A DNA stretch of 64,000 bases from JAVVEG01 sp041751425 (GTDB lineage: Bacteria > Pseudomonadota > Gammaproteobacteria > Pseudomonadales > Pseudohongiellaceae): assembly GCA_041751425.1 (NCBI GenBank), contig JBGSXL010000029.1, forward strand, positions 133,988 through 197,987. Direction: 5' to 3'. The translations under genes and the position numbers were made by a program. The first letter of the stretch is position 1. Each line of letters opens with the position of its first letter. Of this stretch, positions 1-9,234 are shown one piece after another. The notes beneath the pieces are model-generated. The model was not told the origin of the DNA and made no database searches. It worked only from the letters and a program-made list of their open reading frames with translations.

Positions 1-984
1 CTGCTGGTCTTTACCGGCCTGAATATTATTGCGGCCGTGGTCAACACGGCAGGTGTACTGATCCTGACCGCCAGTCTGTTGCAATACTTCATCCCAGGTG
101 ATCTGTCCCTCACTATTCTGTGCCTGTTGTTGCTGGCTGTCAGTTTAGCGATATTGCTGGCTGGTCATTACAAGCTACTGGACAGTATCTCTAAAGTGAT
201 CATGCTGATACTGACTATCACCACGGTTATCGCCGTGCTTTTCGCCTGGCAAAAAGGTTCAGCTGCACCCGCCGATTTTGTTAATCCTTCGCCCTGGCAA
301 CTCTCCATGTTGGCCTTTCTGGTAGCGATGATGGGCTGGATGCCGGTTCCGATTGAAATTTCCGCGATAAACTCTTTGTGGTTGCGCTCAAAACAAAAGC
401 TCACCAAAGTATCGTTGAGTGACGGACTGTTCGATTTCAACACGGGTTATTTCGTGACCGTCTTTCTGGCACTGGTGTTCGTTGCGCTGGGTGCGCTTGT
501 ACAGTTTGGCACTGATCAGGAAATCGCGATGGTTGGGGCGGCTTTCGCGCAGCAATTAGTTTCCATGTATGCGGAAACTATTGGGGAATGGTCGCGCCTA
601 CTTGTCGCATTGATTGCCTTCCTGTGTATGTTCGGAACCACCCTGGCAGTCATGGATGGTTATGCACGCACGTTGGATGAATCTTTCTTCCTGCTACGTG
701 GCAGTAAAGCCGAGCGTAAGACGCGCACATTGAATCTCTGGATCGTCACGCAGGCTTTTGCCGGCATGGCAGTCATCCTGTTTTTCCAGACTTCCCTTAA
801 TCTGATGCTCACTTTTGCCATGACGCTGGCGTTTATCACTACACCCGTTTTTGCGTGGCTTAACTTCAGCCTGGTGCGCAGTGAGCAATTAAATCCGTGG
901 ATGAACAGACTGGCTTGGGCAGGGATGATTTACCTCAGCGTTTTCAGCCTGTTCTTTGTCTACTGGTGGTTGTTCCTGAGGTGA
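1..984 (+). CDS. Nramp-family divalent metal transporter, C-terminal part (5' end outside window)
   Basis: The frame is open from base 1, so this is the last 327 residues of a polytopic inner-membrane protein. About eight hydrophobic segments are visible. The segment around residue 113 reads MMGWMPVPIEIS, followed by FDFNTGY about 35 residues later. That pattern is typical of the COG1914/Nramp-like branch in which the canonical MPH of helix 6 is replaced, so the ion may be Mn, Fe or Mg and is not settled by sequence. The first-helix DPGN motif would lie upstream of the window. It is followed by the convergent dps gene with only about 36 bp between the two stop codons. Family assignment is fairly sure; substrate is not. 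Confidence 0.8.
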   Translation: MLVFTGLNIIAAVVNTAGVLILTASLLQYFIPGDLSLTILCLLLLAVSLAILLAGHYKLLDSISKVIMLILTITTVIAVLFAWQKGSAAPADFVNPSPWQLSMLAFLVAMMGWMPVPIEISAINSLWLRSKQKLTKVSLSDGLFDFNTGYFVTVFLALVFVALGALVQFGTDQEIAMVGAAFAQQLVSMYAETIGEWSRLLVALIAFLCMFGTTLAVMDGYARTLDESFFLLRGSKAERKTRTLNLWIVTQAFAGMAVILFFQTSLNLMLTFAMTLAFITTPVFAWLNFSLVRSEQLNPWMNRLAWAGMIYLSVFSLFFVYWWLFLR

Positions 985-1020
985 TGTTTCACTAAACCGG
1001 TATCCCCCAAGCGCACCCGA

Positions 1021-1491
1021 TTACTGATTCAGAGCTCGCAACATCCAGGCCGTTTTTTCGTGTACGCGCATGCGGTCAGAAGCCAGTGAAGCTGTCGATT
1101 CATCGCCGGCGGCCTGCGCCAGTTTCAATACATTCCGACAGGTCTTGACCACCTTCTCATGACCACTGGTCAGGATATCAACCATCTTGCGGCCTTCGGG
1201 TATGCCATCTACTTCCTTGATAGAGCTGAGCTTGACGAACTCCTTGTAGGTGCCGGGGGCAGGAACATCCAGTGTGCGTATGCGTTCTGCCACTTCATCA
1301 ACAGCCAGCGCGAGTTCAGTGTAGTGTTCTTCGAACATCAGGTGCAGTTCACGAAATTGAGGGCCAGTGACATTCCAATGGAAATTATGGGTTTGCAGAT
1401 ACAGTGTGTAGGAATCCGCCAACAGATGTTTCAGACCTTCTGCAATTTTGAGGCGGTCCGCCTGTTTGATACCAATATCTATTTTGCTCAT
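1021..1491 (-). CDS. dps: Dps family DNA-protecting ferritin-like protein
   Basis: A protein of 156 residues with the Dps/ferritin four-helix pattern. The ferroxidase signature is visible as LQTHNFHWNVTGPQF and then LHLMFEEHYTELALAVDEVAERIR, supplying the His, Asp and Glu residues of the inter-subunit iron site. Dps dodecamers oxidise Fe(II) with hydrogen peroxide and coat DNA during starvation or oxidative stress. A longer frame begins at 1512, but the ATG at 1491 has GGAG about 8 nt upstream and gives the usual MSK-type N-terminus, so it was chosen. The gene follows the EamA transporter on the same strand with a short gap. A TATAGT sequence near the end of the transporter gene could be its own -10 box, but no good -35 was seen. 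Confidence 0.93.
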   Translation of the reverse strand: MSKIDIGIKQADRLKIAEGLKHLLADSYTLYLQTHNFHWNVTGPQFRELHLMFEEHYTELALAVDEVAERIRTLDVPAPGTYKEFVKLSSIKEVDGIPEGRKMVDILTSGHEKVVKTCRNVLKLAQAAGDESTASLASDRMRVHEKTAWMLRALNQ

Positions 1492-1520
1492 AGTTTCAAC
1501 TCCACGTGTCATTGACCAGA

Positions 1521-2450
1521 CTATACCAATGTGACCGGTTTGGCGGGTCGCAGGATCAAATAATTACCCAGTAATATTAATACAATACCCGCAACAGCAT
1601 TAAGACTCCACTGGTAACCTTCGAATACAGTGGCAAATCCCAAAGCGATTATAGGAATAGCTACAGCAACATAGGCACTCTTGTCTGCTCCTATTTTAGC
1701 TCCCAACATGAAGTAGAAAACGAATGCGAACACCGAACCTAATACTGCCAGATAAAGCAGAGACCAGAGGTAGTCAAAGGAGAAGTCGAAAATGAAAGTA
1801 GCGCCCGAGACGGCACTGACTACATACATGAACGCAGCACCATAAGCCATAGCCCAGGCCGTAGTCTCCATTATTGGCAGGTCTTTGCCGGCATTTCTGA
1901 CAGCAAACAGATTGCCAACGGAGGCCAGCCAGGCTGCAAGCACACAGTAGAGTATGCCAATCACAGTATAAAAGCTGTCCGGCTGCCCATCCGCTCCTAA
2001 ATAGCTACCCAACTCATTGAACTCAGGATAGAAAATCAACACCGTACCGAGAACACCGGTCAGGCTTGCAAGAAGCACTGCCACGCGCACAGGCAGTCGC
2101 ATGAAAACAATTTGATTGATAATGGTGAACAACGGCAGCAGAGACATTAGTACAGCCACCAGCCCACTGCTGAGTCTTTCCGAGCCCAGATAAACAAACC
2201 AATAGTTGAACCCGAACAGAAATATGCCCTGTAGGGCAATGATACGATGCTGGCTGGCGGTAAAACCACGCAAACGCCCTTTATTGCGAATCAGCAACCA
2301 GGCGAAAAGCACAACTGACGCCAAAGTGAAACGGTAGGCTACTGAAAGCCCTGGAGCGACTACGCCCAGTTGGAAGTTGATTACAATCCAGGTGGAACCC
2401 CAGATCAGCACGACTGCGCAGTATAGTGCAAGAATTGGCAATTCGGACAT
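1521..2450 (-). CDS. EamA/DMT family transporter
   Basis: A 309-residue inner-membrane protein with about ten hydrophobic helices arranged as two EamA repeats. The N-terminus LIWGSTWIVINFQLG and the second-half segment ending ALGFATVFEGYQWS are typical of the drug/metabolite transporter superfamily. Members export amino acids, metabolites or drugs; the substrate cannot be told from sequence. The ATG at 2450 is the first start in frame and places helix 1 right at the N-terminus, as is normal for the family; the ribosome site is weak (AGGG very close to the ATG). It is divergent from rpsT. Confidence 0.85.
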   Translation of the reverse strand: MSELPILALYCAVVLIWGSTWIVINFQLGVVAPGLSVAYRFTLASVVLFAWLLIRNKGRLRGFTASQHRIIALQGIFLFGFNYWFVYLGSERLSSGLVAVLMSLLPLFTIINQIVFMRLPVRVAVLLASLTGVLGTVLIFYPEFNELGSYLGADGQPDSFYTVIGILYCVLAAWLASVGNLFAVRNAGKDLPIMETTAWAMAYGAAFMYVVSAVSGATFIFDFSFDYLWSLLYLAVLGSVFAFVFYFMLGAKIGADKSAYVAVAIPIIALGFATVFEGYQWSLNAVAGIVLILLGNYLILRPAKPVTLV

Positions 2451-2594
2451 CCCTAAAGTCGGCCATTCTATGGTCTGAAACAGTATTTTCCTAGATATCC
2501 AGAGAAAATATCTGTACCTGCGGCTTTAGTGAGTTGCTTTCTCGGCCTGATTGCCTGTCGTGTCATCGCAGAACAACTGGCATGACACTCGCGC

Positions 2595-2623
2595 TTGACA
2601 AGACATGGCATAAACGGCATAGT
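2595..2623 (+). promoter_or_regulatory. sigma70-type promoter of rpsT
   Basis: TTGACA at 2595-2600, a 17-bp spacer and CATAGT at 2618-2623 (four of six consensus bases). It lies about 50 bp before the rpsT start and points towards it. Confidence 0.6.
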
Positions 2624-2674
2624 ACCGCGTCTCGAAATTCGCCAAACCCAATCAGGATTTTTAAGGAGCATCAG

Positions 2675-2944
2675 TTGGCTAACTCCGCACAAGCCCGCAA
2701 ACGCGCACGTCAGAACGAAGTTTCACGTCGCCATAATGCAAGTTTTCGTTCAATGGTTCGCACCTATATCAAGAAGGTGGTTAATGCCATTGATGAAGGT
2801 AATTATGAAAATGCTACAGCTGCTTACGTGAAGGCAGTGCCAGTCATCGACAGAATGGCTGACAAGGGCATCATTCACAAGAACAAGGCAGCTCGTCACA
2901 AGAGCCGTCTGAACTCAGCAATTCTGGCGCTGAAAGCAGCCTGA
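2675..2944 (+). CDS. rpsT: 30S ribosomal protein S20 (TTG start)
   Basis: An 89-residue basic protein beginning MANSAQARKRARQNE and ending NSAILALKAA, which is diagnostic for S20. It binds the 5' domain of 16S rRNA. The frame is open further upstream, but the TTG at 2675 is correct because the family N-terminus starts exactly there and a strong AAGGAG lies at 2663-2668. A UUG start is also known for Escherichia coli rpsT, where it is linked to translational autoregulation; conservation of the codon here fits the same behaviour (inference). A consensus promoter lies upstream and a 7-bp hairpin follows the stop codon. Confidence 0.97.
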   Translation: MANSAQARKRARQNEVSRRHNASFRSMVRTYIKKVVNAIDEGNYENATAAYVKAVPVIDRMADKGIIHKNKAARHKSRLNSAILALKAA

Positions 2945-2961
2945 AGAATCAGATTGGATGC

Positions 2962-2980
2962 AGGCGCTGCTTGAGCGCCT
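2962..2980. terminator. Hairpin between convergent rpsT and proB
   Basis: AGGCGCT (2962-2968) and AGCGCCT (2974-2980) form a perfect 7-bp stem with a 5-nt loop, between the rpsT stop and the proB stop. Neither strand shows a run of T after the stem, so it may be a weak bidirectional terminator or only an RNA 3'-end stabiliser. Confidence 0.4.
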
Positions 2981-4097
2981 AATCAACCATCACCATATTG
3001 TCGCGATGCATGATCTCCTGCTCTCCCGCGTAACCCAACAATTCCGTGATCCGGTCACTACTGCAGCGCTGCAACTTGAGCGCTTCATGACTATCGTAAT
3101 TGACTAATCCTCTGGCAATCTCCTTACCCGACTGATCAACCAGCGTGACAACATCACCCCGATCGAACTCCCCTTGCACAGCAAGCACACCGACTGGCAA
3201 CAGACTGCGCCCTGAACTTTGCAATACCCGCACGGCACCGTCGTCTATAACTAATTGACCCTTGGCCTTGAGCTGACCAGCCAGCCATTGTTTACGGGCT
3301 GCAACGGGCTGCTTCTCAGGCAGCAGCAATGTCCCCAGTTCCTCACCAGCCGCCAGACGCACCAGTACGTTATCCTCGCGACCGCAGGCAATGATTGTGC
3401 TGGCACCAGATCGTGCTGCCAAACGTGCCGCAGTAATCTTGGTCAGCATGCCGCCCCTGCCCAGATTCGTACTGCCTCCCGCCATAGCCAGCAATCCCGA
3501 ATCGGTTGCCATAGCCTGATTGATAATCGGCGAGTCAGGATCCTTGCGTGGATCTACTTTATGCAGGCCTTGTTGATCCGTGAGAATAATCAATGCATCT
3601 GCACCAAGCAGATTCGCTACCAGTGCGCCCAGGGTGTCATTGTCTCCAAAACACAACTCGGCGGTTGCAACTGTATCGTTTTCATTGATCACAGGCACAA
3701 CCTGCATCTTGACCAAGGTTGCCAATGTGCTGCGCGCATTCAAATAGCGTGTGCGGTTGGAGAGATCTTCGTGCGTGAGCAGAATCTGCGCAGTGTGTAC
3801 ACCATATTCCTGGAAACAGGATTCGTAAGTCTGGATCAGGCCCATCTGTCCCACGGCTGCGGCTGCCTGCTGCAGGTGAATCTCTTTCGGCCGTTTCTTC
3901 AATCCTAACCGCGCAACACCCTCGGCAACGGCTCCCGAAGACACAAGTACAATCTGAATACCCTGCTTCTGCAGACTCACCAATTGTTTAACCCACGCGG
4001 CCATGGCTGTTTTGTCCAAACCAAGACCATTATTGGTAATCAGGGAGCTACCAATTTTTATGACCCAGCAGCGGGTTTTTAGTATTTCTTTTCTCAT
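2979..4097 (-). CDS. proB: Glutamate 5-kinase
   Basis: A 372-residue cytoplasmic enzyme that phosphorylates glutamate with ATP as the first step of proline synthesis. The amino-acid kinase domain occupies roughly residues 8-260: VIKIGSSLITNNG at the N-terminus, NENDTV and CFGDNDTLGALVA in the middle, and LTDQQGLHKVDPR for the nucleotide site. A PUA domain follows (about 280-360, starting GQLVIDDGAV), as in full-length ProB. It begins 6 bp after obgE, so the two are surely cotranscribed, a common gammaproteobacterial order. Feedback inhibition by proline is known for the family; nothing in the sequence argues against it. Confidence 0.96.
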   Translation of the reverse strand: MRKEILKTRCWVIKIGSSLITNNGLGLDKTAMAAWVKQLVSLQKQGIQIVLVSSGAVAEGVARLGLKKRPKEIHLQQAAAAVGQMGLIQTYESCFQEYGVHTAQILLTHEDLSNRTRYLNARSTLATLVKMQVVPVINENDTVATAELCFGDNDTLGALVANLLGADALIILTDQQGLHKVDPRKDPDSPIINQAMATDSGLLAMAGGSTNLGRGGMLTKITAARLAARSGASTIIACGREDNVLVRLAAGEELGTLLLPEKQPVAARKQWLAGQLKAKGQLVIDDGAVRVLQSSGRSLLPVGVLAVQGEFDRGDVVTLVDQSGKEIARGLVNYDSHEALKLQRCSSDRITELLGYAGEQEIMHRDNMVMVD

Positions 4098-4103
4098 TTA
4101 CTG

Positions 4104-5267
4104 TCAGTCATCCTGGAAGTCGTCAAAATCCAGCGAATCTTCCGAATCGTTTTTGCTGGTGCGACTTTTCTCAATACTCTTGCGAATTTCGTATTCCATC
4201 TCTTCATCAAGATCTTTCTGAAGTTGTTGGTAATCAGCATCCTCAAGCAGCAGTCTGCGGTGCTCTTCAACCGATACCATCACTTGCTGACAAAGCTCCG
4301 GACAGCCCAGAGCGCTAATGGCCGCGATACGAAAGATGGGCATTGCTTCCCATCCTGGCTCAGCGGCAAAACGCTGGCACAACTGGTCGACCTGCTCCGC
4401 AGGCAACAAATCTACTTTATTAAGCACCAGCCAGCGTTCCTTGCGTGCCAACACGGGGCTGAATTTTTCCAGCTCAGCGACAATATTGCGAGCATTAGTA
4501 ACCGGGTCGGAATCATCAAAAGGCGCGGCGTCTACCACATGCAGCATCAGACGTGTGCGCGATAAATGCTTGAGAAAGCGAAAACCCAGGCCAGCTCCAT
4601 CTGAGGCGCCTTCAATAACACCTGGAATATCTGCCATGACGAAGCTGCGCTCGCTGCTGACCCGCACCACACCAAGATTCGGAACCAATGTCGTGAACGG
4701 ATAGTCAGCAACCTTGGGACGTGCAGCGGATACCGCGCGAATCAGCGTTGATTTGCCGGCATTGGGCAGGCCCAGTAAGCCAACATCTGCAAGAATACGC
4801 AATTGCAACTGCAGGGTTCTATGTTCACCCGGGCGGCCTTTGGTGGTCTTGGTAGGTGTGCGATTGGTGCTGGACTTAAAACGCGTATTGCCCATGCCGT
4901 GATGGCCACCTTTAGCAACCAGTACTTGCTGCCCGGAGACAGAGATATCCGCAATTAGCTCCTCAGTATTGGCATCCACTACACTGGTACCTACGGGAAC
5001 CCTGACTATCAGATCGTCTCCTGCGGCGCCTGTGCACCCCTTACTCATGCCGGATTGCCCGGATTGCGCACGGTATTGTGGTTGGTAACGGAAATCCACC
5101 AGAGTGTTCAGAGAGCTGTCGCCAAGAAGATATACACTGCCACCATCGCCACCATCGCCACCGTCAGGGCCGCCCTTGGCGATGAATTTCTCACGACGAA
5201 AGCTTAAACAGCCACTGCCACCACGCCCCGCTTCAACTGTAATTTCAGCTTCATCAACGAATTTCAT
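4104..5267 (-). CDS. obgE: GTPase ObgE/CgtA
   Basis: A 387-residue ribosome-associated GTPase acting in late 50S assembly and stringent-response signalling. The glycine-rich Obg fold is at residues 1-158 (MKFVDEAEITVEAGRGG, then GGPDGGDGGDGG), followed by the G domain with GLPNAGKSTL (G1), DIPGVIEGA (G3) and NKVD (G4), and an acidic C-terminal tail ending DSLDFDDFQDD. The frame extends upstream to 5363, but the family starts at MKFVDEAEI, so the ATG at 5267 with AGCAGG upstream was chosen. It lies downstream of rpmA but beyond a terminator, so its expression relies on readthrough or an unseen promoter. Confidence 0.96.
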   Translation of the reverse strand: MKFVDEAEITVEAGRGGSGCLSFRREKFIAKGGPDGGDGGDGGSVYLLGDSSLNTLVDFRYQPQYRAQSGQSGMSKGCTGAAGDDLIVRVPVGTSVVDANTEELIADISVSGQQVLVAKGGHHGMGNTRFKSSTNRTPTKTTKGRPGEHRTLQLQLRILADVGLLGLPNAGKSTLIRAVSAARPKVADYPFTTLVPNLGVVRVSSERSFVMADIPGVIEGASDGAGLGFRFLKHLSRTRLMLHVVDAAPFDDSDPVTNARNIVAELEKFSPVLARKERWLVLNKVDLLPAEQVDQLCQRFAAEPGWEAMPIFRIAAISALGCPELCQQVMVSVEEHRRLLLEDADYQQLQKDLDEEMEYEIRKSIEKSRTSKNDSEDSLDFDDFQDD

Positions 5268-5315
5268 GTTTACCTGCTCTCGGCCTTTCAGGCCTGGGGT
5301 GTCATCACTCCATAT

Positions 5316-5345
5316 AAAAAAGCCCCGTCGGATGACGAGGCTTCT
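5316..5345 (-). terminator. Intrinsic terminator after rpmA
   Basis: Read on the minus strand: GCCTCGTC, loop ATCC, GACGGGGC (8-bp stem with one G-U pair) followed directly by six T. It separates the ribosomal genes rplU-rpmA from obgE-proB; the G-U pair is only possible on the minus strand, which confirms the direction. Confidence 0.85.
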
Positions 5346-5453
5346 TTTAAACTGCATGCACAAAGCCTTGACTGCCGGTCCGGTGTCGGGATTTCAACCT
5401 CCGGATTTACAGTGGCATCTGCCTGGAGCAATCGCTTCTTATACTGTTACTTG

Positions 5454-5711
5454 TTAAACAGTCACTATGCTGACAAATTTGCGATTGTTCGGGCCTTTAA
5501 CCTCAAACTTCACAGTACCATGGGCTGTAGCAAACAGCGTGTGGTCTTTGCCTATGCCTACATTCACACCGGGGTGAAAGCGTGTACCACGCTGGCGCAC
5601 AATGATATTGCCTGCCAATACGTTTTCGCCACCGAACTTCTTGATACCAAGCCGCTTCGATATCGAATCGCGACCGTTACTGGTACTACCACCTGCTTTT
5701 TTATGAGCCAT
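5454..5711 (-). CDS. rpmA: 50S ribosomal protein L27
   Basis: An 85-residue basic protein starting MAHKKAGGSTSNGRDS and containing GVNVGIGKDHTLFA, both diagnostic of L27. Its N-terminal tail reaches into the peptidyl-transferase centre. The N-terminus is the short proteobacterial form without the cleaved extension found in Firmicutes. It starts 12 bp after rplU in the same transcript and is followed by an intrinsic terminator. Confidence 0.98.
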   Translation of the reverse strand: MAHKKAGGSTSNGRDSISKRLGIKKFGGENVLAGNIIVRQRGTRFHPGVNVGIGKDHTLFATAHGTVKFEVKGPNNRKFVSIVTV

Positions 5712-5723
5712 TTTCTACTCCGC

Positions 5724-6035
5724 TTACGCCGTGATGCCAGTAATCTTCACTTCGGTGAACCACTGTCTGTGGCCCTGACGCTTCTTGAAGTGCTTACGGC
5801 GGTTGAACTTGATAATCATGACTTTCTTGGCGCGGCCCTGAGAAACCACCTCAGCAGTCACCTTGCTGCCTTCGACATAGGGAGCACCTATCTTGACAGA
5901 CTCGCCCTCACCTACCATCAGCACCTTGTCAAAGCTGATTGCTTCACCGGTGGCAACTTCGATTTTTTCGAGTTTGAGGATTTCACCCTCGACTACCCGG
6001 TGTTGTTTGCCACCGCTTTCTATTACCGCGTACAT
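5724..6035 (-). CDS. rplU: 50S ribosomal protein L21
   Basis: A 103-residue protein beginning MYAVIESGGKQHRVVEG and ending with the KRRQGHRQ-type basic segment and TEVKITGITA, standard for L21, which binds 23S rRNA. It is the first gene of the rplU-rpmA unit and divergent from ispB, the usual gammaproteobacterial arrangement. On the minus strand a TTGACA (complement of 6127-6132) lies about 95 bp upstream and may be the -35 box; its -10 is poor. Confidence 0.98.
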   Translation of the reverse strand: MYAVIESGGKQHRVVEGEILKLEKIEVATGEAISFDKVLMVGEGESVKIGAPYVEGSKVTAEVVSQGRAKKVMIIKFNRRKHFKKRQGHRQWFTEVKITGITA

Positions 6036-6220
6036 ATGAATCTCCAGAATTTGGTATTACAGGCTGCAGGCTGCGATTTTAGCTGACTGATATCAGACTA
6101 TCTGAAATCAGTAGTCACCCAGTGGCTGTCAACTATAAGGGCGGGCATTTTACGGTAAGCCGGGGCGCGAATCAAGCAATTCACCCTCCTCAGAGATAAA
6201 ATCTGTGGTCCTGCTTTGTC

Positions 6221-6249
6221 TTGACAGCCCAGACCTTCACCCCTAGCAT
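6221..6249 (+). promoter_or_regulatory. sigma70-type promoter of ispB
   Basis: TTGACA at 6221-6226, a 17-bp spacer and TAGCAT at 6244-6249, about 46 bp before the ispB ATG. Confidence 0.6.
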
Positions 6250-6294
6250 GCACTGTCAAATCAGTGACCAAACCCGCTCTCACACGGTAGCTTC

Positions 6295-7260
6295 ATGTAC
6301 AAACACATACGTTCAGTGGTTGCCGCTGATTTTGCTGCGGTCAATCAATTCATAATTGAGCAGCTGCATTCAGACGTCCCTCTGGTCGAGAATATTGGTC
6401 ACTATATTATAGATGCCGGCGGTAAGAGAATGCGACCAGTGATTGTGTTGCTAAGCGCTCGCAGCTGCGGGGCCATAGGCTCCGATCCGGTAAAACTGGC
6501 GGCCGTCATTGAATTTATTCACACAGCCACTTTACTGCACGATGATGTTGTCGATATGTCCGCAATGCGTCGCGGACGTCCCACTGCTAATGAACAATGG
6601 AGCAACCCTTCCAGCGTGCTGGTTGGCGACTTTATCTATTCACGCGCATTCCAGATACTGGTTGGCTTGGGCAATATGGAAATCATGCGCATCATCGCAG
6701 ATACCACCAACAAGATTGCCGAAGGTGAAGTACTGCAATTGCTCAACAAACACAATACTGCCAGCACGGAAGCTGATTACTTGAACGTGATACGCAGCAA
6801 GACAGCCATACTCTTCGAAGCTGCAGCTCATTGCGGCGCCATACTGGCAGACGCATCTGCGGAGCATCGCCATGCTCTAAAAAACGCCGGCATGCATATA
6901 GGAATGGCGTTTCAGTTGATAGATGATGTCCTGGACTACGTGGGCGACAGCAAAACACTGGGCAAGAATGTTGGTGATGATCTGGCAGAAGGCAAACCTA
7001 CTCTGCCATTGATTTACGCCATGCAAAAGAGCTCCGCCGCTGATGCAGACCTGGTCAAACTCAGTTTGCAGGAAGGTGGTTTGCAACATTTAGAGAGAGT
7101 CATACAGATTGTTAAAGAATCCGGTGGGCTGGAGTACGCACAGAGCCTGGCTCGCCTGGAAATTGTTGCTGCCCGCAAATCCTTAAGCGAACTCCCTGTA
7201 AATGAGTTCCGCTCCGCATTGGAGGATATGGCTGACCTGGCTCTGAATCGCAGCACCTGA
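6295..7260 (+). CDS. ispB: Octaprenyl/polyprenyl diphosphate synthase
   Basis: A 321-residue trans-prenyltransferase that elongates farnesyl diphosphate with isopentenyl diphosphate to make the ubiquinone side chain. The family signatures are present: GGKRMRPVIVLLSA, the first aspartate-rich motif LLHDDVVDMSAMRRG, and the second LIDDVLDYVGD. Length and position (divergent from rplU-rpmA) match ispB of other Gammaproteobacteria. Chain length (C40 or other) cannot be read from the sequence. The ATG at 6295 is used because the conserved N-terminus starts there; its ribosome site is weak. Confidence 0.94.
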   Translation: MYKHIRSVVAADFAAVNQFIIEQLHSDVPLVENIGHYIIDAGGKRMRPVIVLLSARSCGAIGSDPVKLAAVIEFIHTATLLHDDVVDMSAMRRGRPTANEQWSNPSSVLVGDFIYSRAFQILVGLGNMEIMRIIADTTNKIAEGEVLQLLNKHNTASTEADYLNVIRSKTAILFEAAAHCGAILADASAEHRHALKNAGMHIGMAFQLIDDVLDYVGDSKTLGKNVGDDLAEGKPTLPLIYAMQKSSAADADLVKLSLQEGGLQHLERVIQIVKESGGLEYAQSLARLEIVAARKSLSELPVNEFRSALEDMADLALNRST

Positions 7261-7350
7261 CAAGTTTTGCGGTATACATCCAGAATCAGACCTACAATCC
7301 ACACCTATAGCTGACACTAATAAAAAGCATAAAGAGGGGCGAAAAACACA

Positions 7351-9234
7351 GTGAACATGAAGCAATCCACGGAACAAAAGCAACCTTTAATGGACACAAT
7401 CGCCGACATAGAGGCCTTTGAAAAAAAGCCACTGCGCACGCGCTTTCCCTTCACCAACAGCTATGATCTGATTACGAACAGCGCCAAACGTTTTGGCGAT
7501 GAACCAGCGTTAGAATTTCTGCTTACTGGCCAGCGTGACGAAACGCCACAAACCATAAGTTTCAGACAACTTGCAGCAGATGTTACACGCACTGCGAATC
7601 TGTTGCATAGCCTTGGTGTTTCCGAAAAAGATGCTGTCTCTGTGTTACTGCCAATTCTGCCACAGAGTCATCCGATCATTTGGGGAGCGCAAGCCTGTGG
7701 CATCGTCAATCCGATTAATCCGATGTTGGAGGCAGACCATATTGCTGAGATCGTTATTGCGGCAGAGGCCAAAGTTATCGTGTGCCTGGCTCCTTCCGCA
7801 CATAGTGATCTGTGGCGAAAGTTGCAGGAAGTTCTGCAACGTACTCCTTTGGTTCATACCGTGATCGCCGTTCGCCATCCAGGTCTGACTAATAACGACG
7901 AGTTGCTTGTCTCCAAAACTTCCGTAAAAGTATTGGATTTCAATATCGCCATTACTCAACAGCCAGATTCGCAGCTACTGCATAAACGCCAGCTGCAAGC
8001 TGATCAATTCGCTGCTTTTTTCCATACTGGTGGCACTACCGGCAAACCAAAAATTGCGCAACTCACTCATGGCAACATGGCGTTTCTGGGGCAATTGATG
8101 CAGATTTATACTGCCCATCTGGAACGCCATACAGTAATGTGCGGTCTTCCTTTGTTTCATATCTACGGCGTTGTTATTCAGGGCATTGCCGCATTCAGTG
8201 TCGGCTACCGTGTTGTATTGATGACACCCGCAGGCTTCCGCAATGTCGAGGCAATGAAAAACTTTTGGCACCTGATTGCACGTTATCGCATAAAAAGTTT
8301 TTCTACAGTGCCTACGGTATTGACCGTGCTGGCACAGATTCCCGTGGGAGATGCTGACATCAGCAGCCTGACCAATATCAATTCAGGCGCAGCACCTTTG
8401 TCACCAAGCTTCGAGCAGGGTTTCGAGAAAAAATACAATCTGGATATTTCCAATGGCTATGGCATGACTGAAACCACAGCGCTGATATCACGCGCACCTG
8501 AAAACCAACCTGTTGGCAGCGTTGGAATGCGCCTGCCCTATTCACATATTCGCGTTGTGCATCTAGACGGATCACTCGTGACCAAAAATTGCTCGACAAA
8601 TGAGGGTGGAGTAATTCTGGTAAAAGGGCCACAGGTGTTTCAGGGTTACAAGGCCGAAAGCGACAATGCAACAGCCTGGATAGAGGATGGATGGTTTAAT
8701 ACTGGCGATCTTGGTTATCTCGACTCCGATGGTTTCCTGTACCTGTCTGGCCGCGCCAAGGACTTGATTATTCGCAGCGGGCACAACATAGATCCCGAAT
8801 TGATTGAGGAGCCATTGCTCACACATACCGATGTTGCCAGCGCCATAGCAATTGGTTTACCTGACCCGTATGCGGGGGAATTACCTATGGCCTATGTGGT
8901 ACTCAAACCCGGCAGCAACTGTAACGCAGAAGATCTGTTGGCGTATTCTCAGCAGCATATTTCCGAGCGCGCCGCAATACCCAAGCGCATCGAGATTATT
9001 GACGCGATGCCATTGACTGCGGTGGGCAAGATTTTCCGACCTGTTTTAAGACAACGCATTACTGAAACTGTACTCAAGGAACATTTGCTTGCAGAGGGAA
9101 TTGATGCCGAAGTCAGCACACAAATTGACAAACAAAAAGGCATGATAGCTCGTATAAAACTGGGCATTCCTAATTTGCAGCCGAAAGCAGAGGAATTGCT
9201 TGCGCCATATAATGTCGTGGCAGAATTCAGTTAG
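7351..9234 (+). CDS. Acyl-CoA synthetase (AMP-forming)
   Basis: A 627-residue adenylate-forming enzyme that would activate a carboxylic acid to its CoA thioester. ATP-binding motif FFHTGGTTGKPKIAQLTHGN lies near residue 225, GYGMTETTAL near 370, GWFNTGDLGYLDSDG near 448, and the catalytic C-terminal lysine in TAVGKIFRP near 560. The N-terminal part (FTNSYDLITNSAKRFGDEPAL) resembles fatty or aromatic acyl-CoA synthetases. The substrate is unknown. The GTG at 7351 was chosen because AGAGGGG lies about 12 nt upstream; an in-frame ATG at 7357 is also possible. Its stop overlaps the convergent lipoprotein gene by 8 bp. Confidence 0.88.
   Translation: MNMKQSTEQKQPLMDTIADIEAFEKKPLRTRFPFTNSYDLITNSAKRFGDEPALEFLLTGQRDETPQTISFRQLAADVTRTANLLHSLGVSEKDAVSVLLPILPQSHPIIWGAQACGIVNPINPMLEADHIAEIVIAAEAKVIVCLAPSAHSDLWRKLQEVLQRTPLVHTVIAVRHPGLTNNDELLVSKTSVKVLDFNIAITQQPDSQLLHKRQLQADQFAAFFHTGGTTGKPKIAQLTHGNMAFLGQLMQIYTAHLERHTVMCGLPLFHIYGVVIQGIAAFSVGYRVVLMTPAGFRNVEAMKNFWHLIARYRIKSFSTVPTVLTVLAQIPVGDADISSLTNINSGAAPLSPSFEQGFEKKYNLDISNGYGMTETTALISRAPENQPVGSVGMRLPYSHIRVVHLDGSLVTKNCSTNEGGVILVKGPQVFQGYKAESDNATAWIEDGWFNTGDLGYLDSDGFLYLSGRAKDLIIRSGHNIDPELIEEPLLTHTDVASAIAIGLPDPYAGELPMAYVVLKPGSNCNAEDLLAYSQQHISERAAIPKRIEIIDAMPLTAVGKIFRPVLRQRITETVLKEHLLAEGIDAEVSTQIDKQKGMIARIKLGIPNLQPKAEELLAPYNVVAEFS

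Noticed and set aside
5412..6086. Plus-strand frame of 224 residues across rpmA and rplU
   Set aside because: Antisense to two certain ribosomal protein genes.
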